Shown here piece after piece: positions 12,561 to 25,144 of a stretch of 64,000 bases of DNA (position 1 is the stretch's first letter; every line of letters starts with the position of its first letter). Below the pieces are notes generated by a model. The model searched no databases, was not told the origin of the DNA, and was given only the letters and a program-made list of their open reading frames with translations. The position numbers and the translations under genes are program-made. Origin of the DNA: Progne subis subis (lineage: Eukaryota > Chordata > Aves > Passeriformes > Hirundinidae); assembly GCA_022316685.1 (NCBI GenBank), contig JAKJHU010000037.1, forward strand, positions 22,219,188 through 22,283,187, given 5' to 3'.

Positions 12561-15500
12561 TGAGTTAGTTTTATTTGGAGTTAATTAGTGTCTCTTTAAC
12601 ACACTCCTGCAGAACATAACTCTGTGGTGAGAATGGTTGTTTATATCTTGTTTGTGCCTTGGCAAAATACATCCTACAGTTTAAGAAACTCTGGATTAAA
12701 GGACCCCTTGCCATCCTTCATTTCATTTCCTCTTCTGTGTTTCTTGGACTGTACTAATACTGCCTCAAACCTGTATGTCTAGTGGTTCAGTAGGAGTGAA
12801 TATGAGCTCAGATTCCCAAGTCTTGTGGCATGTAAACAGTATATCCTGACACAGACCAGCCACTTGCATCCACCTTATACTTTGGTGGGATGAAGAAGCT
12901 CCTCACTGTCTTTCCTCAGCTCCAGGAAATGCCACCAACAATGCCTTCATTACCAGGGAGATGAGTTCATAGCTGTAGCAAATTCTTCTGGGATGCTGGG
13001 CTCTTTTACCTTGTGAAGTGCTCAGCTTGGCTACCTTTCCTTTTTCATAAGGCAACTTGAAGTGCAGTCTCAGTATGTCATATTTAGAGGCTCAGCAATG
13101 GTGTCCAGATTGAGACTGCAAAGAATGGTCTCCCGGTCTCCCAAAGAAGTGGAATGTCTGGCTCTTTTGCTCTCCTGGTGTGGTTTTTTTTTAAATTTTT
13201 TTTTGTTTGTTTGTTTGTTTGTTTGTTTTGTTTTGAGGGGGGTTGGTGGTTTTTTTGTGGTTTTTTTGGTTTTGGTTTTTGTTTTTGGGTTTTTTTTTGG
13301 CTCCTAAATGGTCATAGAAGCAGAGATTGGCAGTGCCTGTTCTCTTCTTTTTTATTGCTAATAGGTTGCATATTTAAGGCAGAAGGCCCTCCCTGGTTGT
13401 GTGAAAGGGACTGAGCTCAAGCCCTTACTGTGCTAAAAGAGTTGGCACTGTGCGTGCGGAGGCAGCTTTGCAGAAACCTCAGAGAAAGACTTCCCACCAG
13501 CAGCATCTGTGGAGATGGAAACAGCCACTGCATTAGATTAATTAAGATCTAAAGAAATTCAGTAACTGGACCCTGATTAGCCATCTACACCCAAATGTTA
13601 AACGTGGCAGGTTTTCAAATGGATGCCTAGAAGAGTAATTTGTTTGCCAGCTTATTGGACTCCGGATCTTACGCTAGGCACTGGTGACATCACATTAAAT
13701 TAACTAACTCTTAAATTAATGCAAGGGAACCTTGACAGGAGACAGAACATGACTTGTTCATACTATTAAGATATTAGAAATGTCCTGGAATGGCTTAGGC
13801 TTAGGGCTTTCTCTGGCTTTTTCCCAAAAAACTGCCAAGCAGCTTGGGTTTTAACACAAACAAGAGAGAATTCTTCACCACTGTGGTTGTAAACATCTTA
13901 TTTTGCAGTGTGGCTGTTGGCCATTTTATATCAGCTGTCTTCAGGGCCATGGAATGGTACTAAGCATATTTAAACTATGATTTCAGACAAAATTAAGTGT
14001 GCAGAAGTCTGGAAAAAATGGCAGATTCCTTGGTCAGCCTGAATGGTGTTTGCACTTCTGATGTCAACTGGTTAAATTTTGAGAGAAGAAGGAAAAAACA
14101 AGCATAATGAACAGAGGAACTGTCCTCGTATGATAAGTCCTACACAGACAGCATTTCTCCTCTGCAGGCTGGAGGGATTTGTGAGTGAATTAAGGTTTTC
14201 ATGTTTCTTCAGATGTTGCTGTCACAATCTCACCATGTAAAGGTAAGTCTGCCTTCAGGACTGACAGTTTGGTCAAACACAACTGTACAAGTTCACTTTG
14301 GCTTCTTAATTTTGGAACAGTTCTGCTCTGAGATGTCCTGGGCCAGCTCTGTTGCTAGGTTAATGGGAAACTTTCCAGCTGCGAAATTATGAATATGTTC
14401 TTCTTATTCACAAGTTCCCTGGTTCCTTTTGTACCTCATGCTGCTCCATTCAGAGCATCTGGCCTTGTGACAGAACAACTAGTCAAGAAATGAGGATGCC
14501 AGCATATCTCAGTGCTATTGAGGAATAGTGTCTATGCACTGTGAGGCATGATGGGCTACTACCACCTTCTAGGATGTATTTGAAGAGGTATCAGGTTGTG
14601 TTCAAACTGGTGAGCCTGAGTCCATTCTACCTGCAAGGACAGAGAGAGAGTAGGTACAGAAGTGAATGAGAGAAGAGTCTGTATGAGTGCATCAAAACAC
14701 ACAGTACTCTTTACAGCAATTTGAAAAAGTGGATGCTATTCAATAAAAAGTTTGCTTTAACCAAAATAGACAAGAATATTAAAATATGCAATTTGGCCCT
14801 GAATCTCTGTGATGGATGTGAAATTTAATAACAAGCCAACTTTTCTCATCTGGAAAAGTTATTAAAAAAGTGCTGGAGCTCCCAGTAAATAATCACTTCA
14901 TTACTGGGAGTGGTCATTACTACAGAGCTGATGATTTGCAGTGGTGCCATACACTAGAGTGGTGAAGAAAAATGTTTCTTGTCCCTTCTGTGCTCAGGCT
15001 ATCCCCAGCAGCTCTACAGGCCCTATGTATCTTTTGCAGGCTACATACAATATGAATTTCCATTCCTCTGCTAACTCTCACTCTGCCATTTAATTCTTCA
15101 TCAGTACCTCAGTTCCTCTTCGTTTTGATAGATGAGCCCTGCATTCCTGCTGAGTTGTTTGGCTTGGAGGAATAACTGAAGAATAAAACAAATGAATGAA
15201 AAAAAGTAAGTGATGGCACTGGTCCTTGGAAGCAGCTAACAAACTAAGCAGGTTTTGATAAGTAATTTTTGCATGGCAAGGCTTTTTTACTTCACATAGT
15301 GGAACTATGAAATTCCTTTAATTCAAGCCTCTTTTATAGACTCCTTTCCAATTTTGCCAGAATAGGTATGCACAGCAATTTGTTAAGATAATAGTGAATG
15401 ATTAGAGTTTACTAACAGATCCATGAAGGAAAAGGTTCTGAAAGTTCTCTAAAAATGTTAATACCTCCATTACAAAATACTACTTAGGGAAGTTTAGTCT

Positions 15501-15620
15501 TCTCATGGAGAGCCATATGGTCAAACAGTTATACACTTCCCTTAAAAAAAGAGTGATTTATACATTCTGTAAAATATTAGAATGAAATCTTAGTTGCCAA
15601 TGGGTAGCAAGACTAACTTC
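12561..15620. other. No gene seen
   Basis: Apart from the T/G tract at 13.2 kb, I see no coding, RNA or repeat signature. The 13,540-13,760 part is rich in ATTA/TTAAT-type sites and is a weak candidate for conserved non-coding DNA. Confidence 0.5.
13178..13300 (+). repeat. T/G-only low-complexity tract with (GTTT)n
   Basis: More than 120 nt are composed almost only of T and G, including a GTTT microsatellite at about 13,205-13,231. Any ORF here (for example runs of F, V, C, G) is an artefact. Confidence 0.95.
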
Positions 15621-15763
15621 GAGATTAGCTCAGTTGGTTAGAGCGTGGTGGTGATAATGCCAAGGTTGTGGGTTCAGTCCCTGTATATGCCATTCACCTA
15701 AGAACTGGACTCTGATCCTTCTAGGTACCTTTAAACTCAGACTATTTTGTGATTCTGTGATTT
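15621..15763 (+). mobile_element. tRNA-Ile-derived SINE, TguSINE1-like
   Basis: The first 70 nt are clearly tRNA-Ile related, with an A box (TTAGCTCAGTTGGTTAGAGC), an anticodon-arm remnant containing GAT, and a degenerate B box (GGGTTCAGTCCC). The tail ends in ATTCTGTG-type repeats, the 3' signature shared with CR1 LINEs, which supply the retrotransposition machinery in trans. This structure is what I know as TguSINE1 of songbirds. It is not a functional tRNA: the acceptor stem is not paired and the loops carry substitutions. Confidence 0.85.
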
Positions 15764-18189
15764 ATGAAAAGGTGCAAAATCTGCTTTGCCAGGGGCTCGT
15801 GGGGAGAGAATACTCAACCCTCATGTGCTGAAACTGTGCCTTTCTGCATAGTGCATTTGGAAAGATGGTTTCACTCAAATTGTTCACATCTCTCAAAACA
15901 TTGTCAGAGTACCCATACAATCATATAAAGGACACAGCCCTGGAGCAACACTGTAGAATTTCTAATGCCACACTAGTCTTACAGAAGGTTAAGTGGCAGG
16001 GAAAAGTAAAAAAAAAAAAAAAAAAAGTCATAAAAGTACATGGAAGAAAATATCCAAAATGAGTCCCCAGAAAGGCTCACAAATGTTCCAAGAAATGAAA
16101 GAGTAGCTAAGTTTATTAGATAAACTTTGTTTAGTGAATAATTAACAGGTCAGCTTCAAATGTAACTCAATATAGACTGTTTGTTTGTTTTTCTTTTTGT
16201 GAGAGTGACATTTTGCTTTTAATGTCCAATAAAGGGTTAGATCAGGTAATCCTGGCACAATAAGGTGGAAAATTTATCCATTTAATCAATGATATTGATA
16301 TAATTTTTAATTACAAGTTACTTTCTGGTAAATATCCCTGTTTCATGGGATCACAAAGAATTCAGTACTGTGTCTATTTAATAGTTATGCATACACAAAT
16401 GTTATATTTACACTTCTTAAGGTCACAGTATTAGTCATTCAAAGGACTGGAAATGTACCTCTTGTACATACATTTTTACAAAATTGGGGATTATATACGA
16501 TTTATTTCATAGGGCCCCTGCCTCTTTTTGCATAAAGCAAGGATATGAACTGCGTTTTTTATATTCAAGAGACTATAGCATGTATTTAATAGGACTACTT
16601 CCATGTTCATGACAGAATTTGAGTAGTAATGCAGCCAAAGCTTCCACGGAGAAAAGAACAGGTCAGTGGTTAAGGCAATTGAATGCTGTCTTGAAAGCTA
16701 AATTGTAACCTTGCCCCTGAGTTTGTAATTGATGCTATGTGAGTTACTCAATCATAGGTGGCCACTAACCAAGTTTTTCAATGTCTTATTGAGAATCTGA
16801 TTTATCAACACACTGACTAATTAAATCTGGATCTGAAGTAAATGACAGGTATAAGTGGGTAAATGAAGTATGGCATGAAGTATTCTATATAAAAAAAAAA
16901 AAAAAAATAAAGTCCTAAACTGTTCTCATATGAGACATGTAAGATTTGTAGATAATTTTATCTTAGCTCCTTTGGATCTCAGAATTCCCTCTTGTTAGCT
17001 GAAGATAACAGCATGCCTTGATTTTGTAGCAATGCTTTAAAATAATTATGCCAGTATTTTAGAAAGAGTCTGCCAAAATGACCATGCAGGAAAAAACCAC
17101 TGGGGAAACCTGCAGTTTTATATTCAGAGGATTCTGTATTCTTACTAGAAGAAAATACAATAGAGAGGTACAATAACAACAGATTGAGTGAGAGGTATAG
17201 TGGAAAATTTCTCAATAAATAAGCCTTTGTATTCCAGTACATTAAACAGGGCTCCAGAACAAAAGTGGTAAATGACTATGTATCCTAAATGATAAAGCCA
17301 AATTATACACATGCAGAAGTGAAGCAATTGAAAATTTTACAGACCTGGTGTTCCCCAGCTCCTGAGTATTTTGGCATGGCTTTGAAATGGATGGATGTTT
17401 GTGAGGTTTGCAAAAGATACTTGTGTGTGTTTCCTTGCCAAATACAAAGCCCATACCATGGGCATGTTAGAGCCTAAACAGCTTTTCTGATAATGTCCTT
17501 GAAAAACCAATGGGTATATTAAAATAGGATTTAAAAGCTGAAAGACAAAAACAGAAACAATAAATGATAACTAGCTCTGTCTAGGACACAGTGCTATCAC
17601 TACAAATGCCACCCTCACAGCTCAAGAAGACCATTTCCTATGGCTCCTTGGGAAGAAGCTTCCTCTCTTTCAGGAATGGATCTGACAATTCAACAGAGTG
17701 CTCACTGTGAGAGCATTTATGGTGACAAAAACAAATAGGGTGTTGCAGAAGTTTTAGGGCCCTGAATTAGAACAAGACTGAAGATGGAAATTGATTACTA
17801 AGGCAAGACACGAGGTGACTGATACAACAAAATAATAGCTAATAGTATTAATAAGCTAATATATTTAGGTATCCATAAACAAAAAGCTGCAACAGTGAGT
17901 ACTACTACTTTTACAGTTCTTTTTTACATAACAGGATAAATCTATGGGTAACTGGTGCTAGTTCTTGGTATGAACTCATCTGCAAAGTATTTCCTGTGTC
18001 AATCTTGCAGATTTCTCAGTGATGAGTGTTACCCTGGTTTTTCTGAGTTTTTTATTAGCCTTTTGAATTTCATAAATGAAGTCAGATCTTTTAGTTACTG
18101 TAGAATATTAGAGCAGTTCTCTACCTTTTGACACAGATTTAACATAAACAAATCCTTTGGTTTTCATTCTCTGTCCTTTGTTTGCATAT
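15764..18189. other. No gene seen
   Basis: AT-rich intergenic sequence with short A runs (about 16,009-16,026 and 16,891-16,907). Small overlapping ORFs on both strands at 17.0-17.5 kb show no recognisable protein. Confidence 0.55.
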
Positions 18190-18450
18190 TTCTAACCTGA
18201 AAACAATTGTAACTGACAATTGGTCTGGCCACTGAGGCTGAGGGGTGGAAACCCCAAAAAGCCAATCTTCTGCTAGACCCACAAATGTATAAAAAGGAAA
18301 AAATAAACAAAGGGGCTCTCTTCTCTTCGCTCTCTCGGCTGTGAGATGGATCGGAGGGACCTCTGCGAAAATCTCTTGTCTGCGTGTGACTGCTTTGTGT
18401 GTCTCGGTGATAGATGAGCCTTCAATCTTTGCTCAGGAGAGACCACCACA
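18190..18450 (+). mobile_element. Possible LTR fragment with promoter and poly(A) signals
   Basis: A TATAAAAA box at 18288-18295 is followed 14 bp later by AATAAA (18302-18307), and then by a CT-rich block (GGGGCTCTCTTCTCTTCGC) with several CpGs. A TATA box and poly(A) signal packed around a start site, followed by a CT-rich repeat region, is typical of retroviral LTRs. The ends could not be defined. It lies about 1 kb upstream of the PPDPFL CpG island on the same strand. Confidence 0.38.
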
Positions 18451-19349
18451 TTGTCCAGACGAACAGCACATCAGTAAAAAGGCCTATGAAAATACACTCT
18501 GCTTCCCTGTTACAAATGCTCTGTGGGTATTGTTTTAGAGGCGGTTTCCCTGCAGTGTGGTTTACACCCCTATAAATATGCTAAGGAGCCATTGTGAGCT
18601 ATGTCCTTATCATTTGAGATAGAATGCACTGCTCAAGCAGATGTGACAGTAACACAGTATCACACACACTACACCTCAGTGTTCCTACTCACAGCTCCTG
18701 CTAGGAAAAAAAAAAAAAAAAAAACCAAAAACCCCAAAAAGGTTTGTCACGGAGCAGGAACAAATCAAACAGCCTAAGCTGTTTGTTACTTTTTCTGTTG
18801 ACAATTCTGAAAGGTCAGGACACACACTGTTGGACTAGGTTTGCAATGCAGTATTATCACAACAATGATAAAGAGCTGTGCAGCTATCTTGGGAAGGTAA
18901 AAGTAGTTTTTTGATCTATCTTGGACTTCATTCTATTCTACCAAGACTACATGATGGCAGGTTTTTCTCATTACCATAAGAGTGGAGATCATGCCTTTGG
19001 CCTCACTAAAGAAATTAGTGTATATGCCTATGCCACGTTCGAGTTTCTCAGCAAAAATCTTTACCCAAACAGGCACCTGTCTGCTTCCCTCCGCTCTTCC
19101 CATTCCCCAGCGGGCAGAGCAGCTCCTAGTCCCGCCCGAGGCACTCCAGGGACGTGCTTGGGACGGCCCGCAGCAGCCAGGGCCGAGGGGGCCGGTGTGG
19201 GGACGCGGGAATCGCCGCGGACTGTCCCGGCCCGACCCGGGCGGACCCGCGTGCCGCGGCCTAGAGCTCCTTCCCCTCCCGTCACCTCCCTCCCGCCCTG
19301 TCCCGCCTGTGTCACCGCCCCCGGGGGTGGGGGAGCCGCCTGCGAGTCC

Positions 19350-19356
19350 CATATAG
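19350..19356 (+). promoter_or_regulatory. TATA-like box upstream of PPDPFL
   Basis: A CATATAG motif sits in otherwise GC-rich DNA. It would place transcription initiation at about 19,378-19,385, just before a 5' exon with a good splice donor. A TATA-like element within a CpG island is plausible, but this is motif evidence only. Confidence 0.45.
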
Positions 19357-19379
19357 GGCGGCGGGGCCCGGCGCTGCTC

Positions 19380-19517
19380 GCTGTGGAGCGGGGCCGCGTT
19401 TGTGCCTCTCCGTCCTGGGACACGCAGGTGAGCCGCAGGGACGGGGCAGCGGCACCGCTCCCCGCGCCGGGCGCGTCCTCTCCTTTTCCCCGGCACAGCG
19501 CATCCTTTCCCCCGCAG
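19380..19517 (+). other. PPDPFL: PPDPFL 5' non-coding exon (to 19427) and 90-bp intron (19428-19517)
   Basis: A strong donor (CACGCAG followed by GTGAGC) ends a short leader exon at 19427. A pyrimidine-rich acceptor (TTTCCCCCGCAG) ends at 19517, leaving 42 nt of 5' UTR before the ATG. The intron would be only 90 bp. The exon start is approximate and depends on the TATA-like box; the model could be wrong if transcription starts inside the intron. Confidence 0.55.
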
Positions 19518-19559
19518 GCTCCTCCCGGAGAAAGCCGGATTCCCCGTCGAGTCGCTGCC

Positions 19560-21292
19560 ATGGCCTCCGTCCCCTCTGCCGGCTGCCTCCTGGCCAAGAA
19601 CCAGTACTACAGGAGTGAGTGCTGCGTGTTGTCCCCAAACACCCCCCGCCCTTCTCTCCCCTCGTCCTTTCTTTCTGTCTGGGGCGCGCCTCTGGAGGAG
19701 GGAGGATGAGCCCCCCGAGCCTCTCCCGAGAAAGTGGCCGGGTTGTTTCACTCAGGAAAAGAGTCAGAATGTGTTTCGGGTGATGTCTGGAGGAGCTGGA
19801 GGCAAAGAGTTGTCGTTGAACAGTATCTTTTGCTTGTTTGGGAAGTTTTTCATAGCACAGAACTTTAGCTTTAAAGACCATCTGCTATTAATCTTTTTTT
19901 AAATTAACCTATTTAGAATTACTTATTTGGGTTATCATATACACATATATACATGTATATATTTAATAATGAAACGTGAGCTAGAAAATATTAAACATAT
20001 AAAACATGGCCTAGAAAAAGTTGTAGCCTAGCAAGTCATGGTTTCTACCTGTACTTTCCATTTACTTTACATACTATTTACTTTTCAAATTTAGACACAA
20101 TACAAAATCAATTCACATTTTTATTTCTAAATATGTAAAATAATCATTGCTTTGAGAGTACATGTGGTGTATTAGGATTCTGGGATCCAGGATGGACACT
20201 AGTGTGAGTTTAGTATTTAGCTGTACAAGGGAAAGTATAGCAATTGGGTTGTTGTGGACTTGAACGTTCAGGGATGTACTTGCTTGTCTTGATAGCAGTG
20301 TGGCCATGATCTTAAGTTTTGTCAGTGATCTCAGTGAAAGTTATGCAGACAGATCTCAATATGCTTTTAAGGGAAATATAATTAGAGTGAGAGAGAAACT
20401 GATACAAAAGTTCTTATGAAAACTACTGTAGCAGAACAGTGTATATACTATAGAAGTCACACTCTGTAGCTCAGTGAAATTGTTTCCTCTGAGGTAGCAG
20501 CATGTCTGAAAAACTCCTGACATATAAATAGTGCACTCTCTCAAAGCATTTTTTTTTCATTGCGTGTGCCTCTGTTTTCCATGAACAGCAAGACTGAATT
20601 CGGAATCCAGTGTTTCTTCCAGCTCCTCCTGCTGTTTGGATGCTGCGAACATCACAGACCAGGACAAAACATTGCATGGTATTGTTCCCTTCTTTGAAAC
20701 ACTTTTCAGTTTTTCCTGTTACTCATCCAGTGTCTAATGTTGTGGGCTTTTCTCCTTTGGCAGGGTTACCAGAGTTAATTGATAAATATTGGTGGATAAA
20801 AAGTTTCTTCCATAGTGAACCCTCTCCACCAACTGTTAGCAGAAAAACACTCTCAGCAAGCAGGTGAGTCCTGTTTTTAAAATAACTTACTTGCTCTGCT
20901 TTCTGTTTGGTAGAAGTGTTAGTAAACAAGTCATAATCAGCTAAAACTATCTGGTGGGGTGCAATGCTGTTTTGACGATTTAGATAAAATATGGATCAAG
21001 TGTAAAGCTATAGAACCTTTCCAGGTTTTCATTTTAACAAATGAACTTATAAGCTACTTCACATTATGCAGGTGGAAATGCCTTTTTCACACTTAAAGTG
21101 ATCTTTATTTGATCATCTATCTATAGAACTTGCACAACCATTTACACAGTTTGGTCATTTTACTTTATGTTAAAAAGCTACTGTGAATGCATGCAAAATA
21201 CTTAGGTAGATAAATATAAGTCTTGGAGGTAAATACAATGAAAATTCTACTTATAACCTTTTCATATGTATTTCTGCAGTACCAACAGTTGA
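19560..21292 (+). CDS. PPDPFL: PPDPF-like protein, four coding exons (19560-19614, 20589-20678, 20764-20863, 21280-21292)
   Basis: The spliced reading frame encodes 85 residues, close to the length of human PPDPFL (C8orf22). The start MASVPSAGCLLAKNQYYR and the later GLPEL...WW-KSFFHSEP block are what I recognise as the PPDPF/PPDPFL family (zebrafish exdpf relatives, linked to exocrine pancreas progenitor growth; the molecular function of PPDPFL is not known to me). All junctions obey GT-AG and keep phase: donor at 19615 (phase 1), acceptor before 20589, donor at 20679 (phase 1), acceptor before 20764, donor at 20864 (phase 2), acceptor before 21280. The last exon supplies only the final residues STNS and the TGA at 21290-21292. 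A serine-rich stretch (SESSVSSSSS) lies at about residues 23-32, and no signal peptide or membrane segment is visible. The ATG is the first one in the CpG-island exon, and its N-terminus matches the family. The exon model comes from splice motifs and phase, not from transcripts. Confidence 0.9.
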
Positions 21293-22765
21293 AAAGGACA
21301 GCATGATGGCTTTTCTGACTGAGATGCTACGTACAGACTTGTTTTTCCAAGAGGCTTGGGGTCTTCCTAATGTCTGAGTTCAGCTGCAAGAAGAAAACAA
21401 AACCTTTAGGAGAGTCGAAAAGTGTATTTTCAAAATATTTGTCAGTAGCTAAAATGATACTGCTTAATGGACATATCCATGGGTGGGTTACCATGTGTTT
21501 TTTCCAGATTTGCCATAATTTGTGATGTCTCTCTAATGGAAGTTTGAAGGCGTAAACATCCTAAAGACTTACTTCAATAATTAGAGAAATATGACAGTAA
21601 AAATAAGACATTATAGGTGTAGGAGGAAGATGTGTATTGAATAACTTTGCAATAGGTGATTCAGCTAAGTTGCCTTCAAGATACCAGCTCTCTAGGCAGT
21701 CATGCTGTTGTGAACAATAATCAGATCTATAATCCAGATCAGGACTGTTGCATGGTACATGTCTTTTATGTAGTATTTGTGCACCAGTTGCAGGGTGTAA
21801 GTTTACAAGAATGCTTGTCAATAGCTTTTCTTTTAGAAAGCCCAATTATATAAGCCTGCAATAATCAGTTTGGTTTCTTTGATCAAGCAGAGTGCATGAT
21901 CCCCACTTCAAATACTCAGGTATCACTTTCATTCCTACCTATGTGTGCTGGTGTTTGAGGACAGAATAGAAGAGGTGCCCAAGAAACCAGTAATCCTAAT
22001 GGAAACTGATCTCTTCCAAGGAGAAGAGCAACCGTAATAAGAGTTGATACTTCTAGTTCATTTTAGATTTCTTCTGCCTGCTTTATTCAGGGCTTAAAGA
22101 TCTACTTGTTCCTAAGTGACGAATTCTAAATATTCTGCTCTCTGTCAGATTAGTTATGAGGGCTAGATCTGGCAAAGGATTCCACTCAAAGAAATCACAT
22201 TATTGTTGTTATTGAAGTGTACCTTTGTCATGCTCTTGAGAGGTACTAGAATGTTGCAGTGATGAAGACTAAATGAGCTAATTAGTGCCATGATTGTTTA
22301 TTCTACTGGGCATGACTGAAATACATCAAGGATTATGGAAAATAAGTATTTGGCTGGATGATGCTATTTGTGACAACTATGCAACTTTTTGATGTGCTAT
22401 CATTAAACCTGCTGGATAGTTGTCCATCACTGGATGAGCAAACAGTAGCAAACATTAATGTAGCTGACATATTTTTATTGTAGGTTAATGGTTGTCGTGG
22501 TTATGCGTAACCCCAAGGTGTATCCAGTGGCTGCTTTGGGGAGTTTTCAGTCTTGGTGGAGGCAATAAATGCATGGCAGATGACAACAGAAAAGAGCACA
22601 ATTCTGAAAACTTGATTTCAAGGGTCTTTTAATTGACTTGTGTCTTTCTTTACTGCTCTTGTATAGTTTCACCAGACAAAGCTCTGTTCTCTAAGTGTAC
22701 AGAATGACCTTTTTTTTATACTAAGATTTTTTTTATTAATAAAGATTTAATCAGTGTTTTGTGTG
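21293..22765 (+). other. PPDPFL: PPDPFL 3' UTR
   Basis: After the TGA the last exon runs about 1.47 kb through AT-rich sequence without another convincing splice donor-acceptor pair. An internal AATAAA at 22564-22569 could give a shorter isoform. I see no recognisable repeat inside. The end is inferred from the downstream poly(A) signal and GT-rich element. Confidence 0.6.
22738..22743 (+). terminator. PPDPFL poly(A) signal
   Basis: A canonical AATAAA is followed within 15-30 nt by a GT/T-rich tract (GTGTTTTGTGTGAC...), the usual arrangement of a vertebrate cleavage and polyadenylation site. Cleavage is expected at about 22,758-22,770. Confidence 0.7.
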
Positions 22766-24468
22766 ACTTATTTTTGGCCTCGAAAAACAAACTGGTATTC
22801 CATGTTGCCTGTGGTGGAGTTGCTGTGTGGGTTTGGGTTTTCTTTTCTGAATGTGTGTTATTTTTCTTTTTTAAAAAAAAGTATTTGAAAAATTTAAGAC
22901 CTCCTCAAAGGTAATGTGTATGTGCATCACATTCTTCCTTTAGTCACTTCAGGGTCTGATGTGACTTGGAGTGGAAGCTAGGAAAAAGCCCTCTAACACC
23001 TTTTTCTATAAGACCATGTTATAAATGAAGAGGGAAAGATAACACCATAGTTGCAAGAAGGTGAGTGTTACTCTCTTTGAAGATGCTTGAAATCAGAGAA
23101 GAAAGAGATGCTGTAGCCTTATTATTACACATATGAAATACCAGATTCAGGAAACACTGTGGGGAAAAAAAGTGACAAGTTTCTGTACTACTCACTGAGC
23201 TTAAGCTGCTTCTGTCCTTACAGAGCCAAAACTTGGGGTACAGAACAGGCTTAAGGAGCTGATAAGCTGGCAAAACTCACACCTTGCCCCCCCTCTCCCC
23301 GCCCCTCCCCGCCAACAACACAAAACTTTGTTTTTCAGGAAGTGGTGAGGGGAGGAAGGCTGCATGTTGTTTGCTTTCATCTGCTTAGGCCCTGCAAACA
23401 ACTTGTTTTTGTAAAGGCATCAATGTGACAGAAATCTCTGCTCTAGAGAGGTGTCCTCATGCCATCCACATCCTCTTCTACTGTGATCAGCGCAGCATTT
23501 GGGCAGCACCCCTGCCAACTCACAGTGATTTGTGCCAGTTCTTCAGAGTATGCAATGAACCAGCTCCATTAATTAATATCTAACGTTGCTATAAAAACTC
23601 CTGAGAGAATGTGGGTAAATGGACACGAAACCGCTTGCAAACAAAGGACTGCAGTGTTTTACGTCTCAGTAATAGGAAAATGTTTGTTTTCTTGATTTAA
23701 ATGCCAATTCAACGTACCTTTGAGAGGAGGAGAAAGCCAAAATTTAATTGAGTTAAAGAGAAGCTGAGAGAAATAGGAAGGGGAAGCTATATTGCATAGT
23801 GTAAATGCCACTTAGAATAAGGAAAACAGGAAAATAGTATGATTTCATATGCCAGTCTGGGCAAGACAGGTACAAATGTTTGCTCGATGATTAATTGTAA
23901 TAGAAAAGAAATGCCTGTTTGTTTTTTCCTGTTATAAGGTCTTTAAGTAGAGATCTGTTTTAAGTTAATCTGTATATTGTTATCCATCTGGAAAAAATGA
24001 AGTATTAGACACAAGAATGGTGCCAGCATGTAAATACTAAGTTAGATCCAACCATCATAACCAAGTTAGGAATGGAGAGCTGGCCCTGAGAAAGATTTTT
24101 TTTTCTCTTTACCTCAAGCACATGTATAGCATTGATACTTAATAACAGATTTCCATTTCTTTCCTAAAAGGAAATTTAAGTCATAGTGTCCTGGTCGTAG
24201 TCGTATCCTATTTACAAGTCAAAATAGAAAAAAGTTCTTGTACCATTTGTTTTGATTCAAGAAGGATGAAGTCTTCTGCTCTGCCATTTAGAGACAGAAA
24301 TTCATAATAATGAACTTTTTCCCCCAGTTGTTATTATTTGAAAGAAATACTGTAAAGTTACATTTCCTTCCTAGAGTTTTCTTGCCTGTATGTGAGGTAA
24401 GCATACTGCATATTGTGGATGGACAATAGTGACGATTAACTATAAAGACAGAAGCTGTTGCAGTGAAA

Positions 24469-24473
<5 letters not shown>

Positions 24474-24502
<29 letters not shown>
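24474..24502 (+). repeat. Poly(T), 29 nt
   Basis: An uninterrupted T run in AT-rich sequence, with no identified parent element. Confidence 0.97.
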
Positions 24503-25120
24503 GGTTGCTTTTTCTGCAGAAGCAAGGTAAATGCAACAGGTTTTCAATGTAAGAATGAAGAGCAAATATAACAGCAAATCAAACTAATTTTGGGTTCTTA
24601 GGAGTAAATAATATCCTTGTAATTTTTTTGTTCGGTTTACATCTCTTTGTGGTATTACAACATTCTGATACTTGAAAATAACTCCAAATCTCTCTTCATT
24701 TTTTTTCATGATCTTAAATAACAGTTCATTATTACTTCTTGAAAGCAGACTCTCTGTTATTGTCACTTCTCAACTCTTCTATGGAGGAATTTACTCAGAC
24801 AAGGTTTACTCAGACATTTTTACCAGGATTAATATTGTTTGCAAGACATTTCTCGAGTTATTGCACATACAGCTGGTGACTGAAAATTTTGACCATGACC
24901 ATGTTCATTGCCCTGGCTGTCTTTTCATTGATGGAGGGATTCTGTTGGATTTCCTTTGTCATGCTGCTCTGTCATATGCCATTTTAAGCTATTCTGGCAG
25001 TAGCAGATGTGAAATATACTTTTTGTAATCACTGGGAGATAGGTTTTTGTAACAGAAAGAAGCTATCACTACTAAGGGAGAGAATTAGATCAGTGTTTTG
25101 GGCGGAACTTGTGGAAAAGC

Positions 25121-25144
25121 TTTTTTTTTTTTTTTTTTTTTTTT
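25121..25144 (+). repeat. Poly(T), 24 nt, then C6
   Basis: A T run immediately followed by CCCCCC. Confidence 0.97.

Larger units (their letters stand above)
19090..19700. promoter_or_regulatory. CpG island at the PPDPFL promoter
   Basis: This is the only strongly CpG-dense stretch in the window. It is very GC-rich against an AT-rich surround and covers the non-coding first exon and the ATG exon. Long open frames on both strands here (up to about 270 codons) are a by-product of high GC and low stop-codon frequency and should not be read as genes. Confidence 0.88.

Noticed and set aside
15621..15692. Functional tRNA-Ile gene
   Set aside because: The acceptor stem does not pair, the B box is altered, and the sequence runs into a CR1-type SINE tail.
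18921..19902. Several overlapping long ORFs (up to 272 codons) on both strands
   Set aside because: They lie in the CpG island, where GC richness removes stop codons. They are Pro/Arg/Gly/Ala-rich, overlap each other and cross the PPDPFL exon-intron borders.
24672..25028. 118-codon plus ORF
   Set aside because: No domain, no splice or promoter context, and length within chance for AT-rich DNA when all frames are searched.
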